This document shows, piece after piece, positions 10,331 through 10,628 of a DNA stretch of 10,628 bases. The translations under genes and the position numbers were made by a program. The notes below the pieces were generated by a model. That model made no database searches. It was not told the DNA's origin and saw only the letters and a list, made by a program, of their open reading frames with translations. Numbering within the stretch: the first letter of the stretch is position 1; the number at the start of each line of letters is the position of its first letter. The DNA comes from Baffinella frigidus (taxonomy: Eukaryota; Cryptophyceae; Cryptomonadales; Baffinellaceae), in NCBI GenBank assembly GCA_026770585.1, contig MU646971.1, forward strand, positions 111,788 through 122,415, written 5' to 3'.

Positions 10331-10628
10331 GTAAGCGAATTCCCTGCGCCCGGACACGAACAGGTCTACGTTTCAAAAGAGAACCCCCTCTCTTTATGCT
10401 ATTTCAGGCCTTGGTTCTGTGCTTAAAATGTGATATGCGCCCTTATCTTCGGCGTTGGAAGCCTTGAGATACACACCAGATCCTGTTAGAGCTATTCCGG
10501 TAGGACTTGTCGCGTTTTCGATTTCGAGACTTCGAGACTTCGAGACTTCATTTGTACCATGAGATTTGAAACGGTGTGTTTTAAAACGTTTTACGCCCTT
10601 TAAAACCTTTTTGAAGTCTGAAATCTTG
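10331..10628. other. Right-hand 300 nt, nothing recognised
   Basis: No gene or long inverted repeat is seen. CTTTATGCTATTTC (10391-10404) resembles the TATGCTATCTT motif of the elements at 4563-4721 and 6134-6711. CGAGACTT is repeated three times in tandem at 10525-10548. AT-rich AAAACGTTTTACGCCCTTTA follows. Confidence 0.5.

Overview
This window reads as nuclear DNA from a eukaryotic microalga or similar protist with a large, repeat-rich genome. The evidence is a canonical GT-AG intron inside a conserved domain, two proteins with N-terminal signal peptides, degenerate TTTAGGG-like interstitial repeats, and no bacterial-style gene packing. The lineage cannot be fixed from sequence alone; a prasinophyte or a dinoflagellate-like alga are both guesses.

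Genes are sparse. Around 4.77-6.2 kb lies a head-to-head pair. On the minus strand is a secreted or ER-targeted sulfotransferase-like gene (PAPS-binding loop GAGFGRTGTMSLKTAL) with one 93-nt intron; only its 5' part is visible. On the plus strand is an unrecognised signal-peptide protein whose reading frame is broken at 6134 by a 578-bp nested foldback insertion with an 8-bp direct repeat. A plausible orphan exon with good splice sites lies at 8696-8840, and a weaker one at 7125-7165.

Most of the rest is non-autonomous foldback/MITE-type DNA. Six elements (552-701, 945-1108, 1794-1947, 2877-3026, 4563-4721, 6877-7016) are 140-164 bp long, begin with T-N-A/G-T, and are flanked by 4-bp direct repeats (GCTC, ACCT, GCCC, AGAT, ATTT, GCTT/GCAT). 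Two of these insertions can be compared with an unoccupied paralogous site inside this same window. A second family (TIR CTAGCTCTGTCCCA, 5-bp duplications, long G/C runs) has two full copies at 7169-7343 and 7486-7636 plus fragments. In one copy the duplicated AGGTC would supply both splice sites, as in an introner. Other hairpins have TA flanks (4190-4333, 8114-8231) or unclear ends.

Layout: 1-550 poly-G edge and dispersed repeats; 551-1950 MITEs in a repeated host module; 2040-3300 two 21-bp minisatellites and a MITE; 3440-4340 CCTACGGTAGG-type foldbacks and a 22-26 bp tandem repeat; 4360-4760 tandem units carrying different palindromes plus a MITE; 4765-6199 the gene pair; 6134-7016 nested foldbacks; 7125-8850 G-rich TIR elements, hairpins and possible exons; 8900-9530 CCTACGGTAGG repeats and a 42-nt perfect palindrome; 9600-10330 a G-rich tandem array of roughly 170-220 bp units; 10330-10628 nothing recognised. 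No rRNA, tRNA, CRISPR array or transposase gene was seen.
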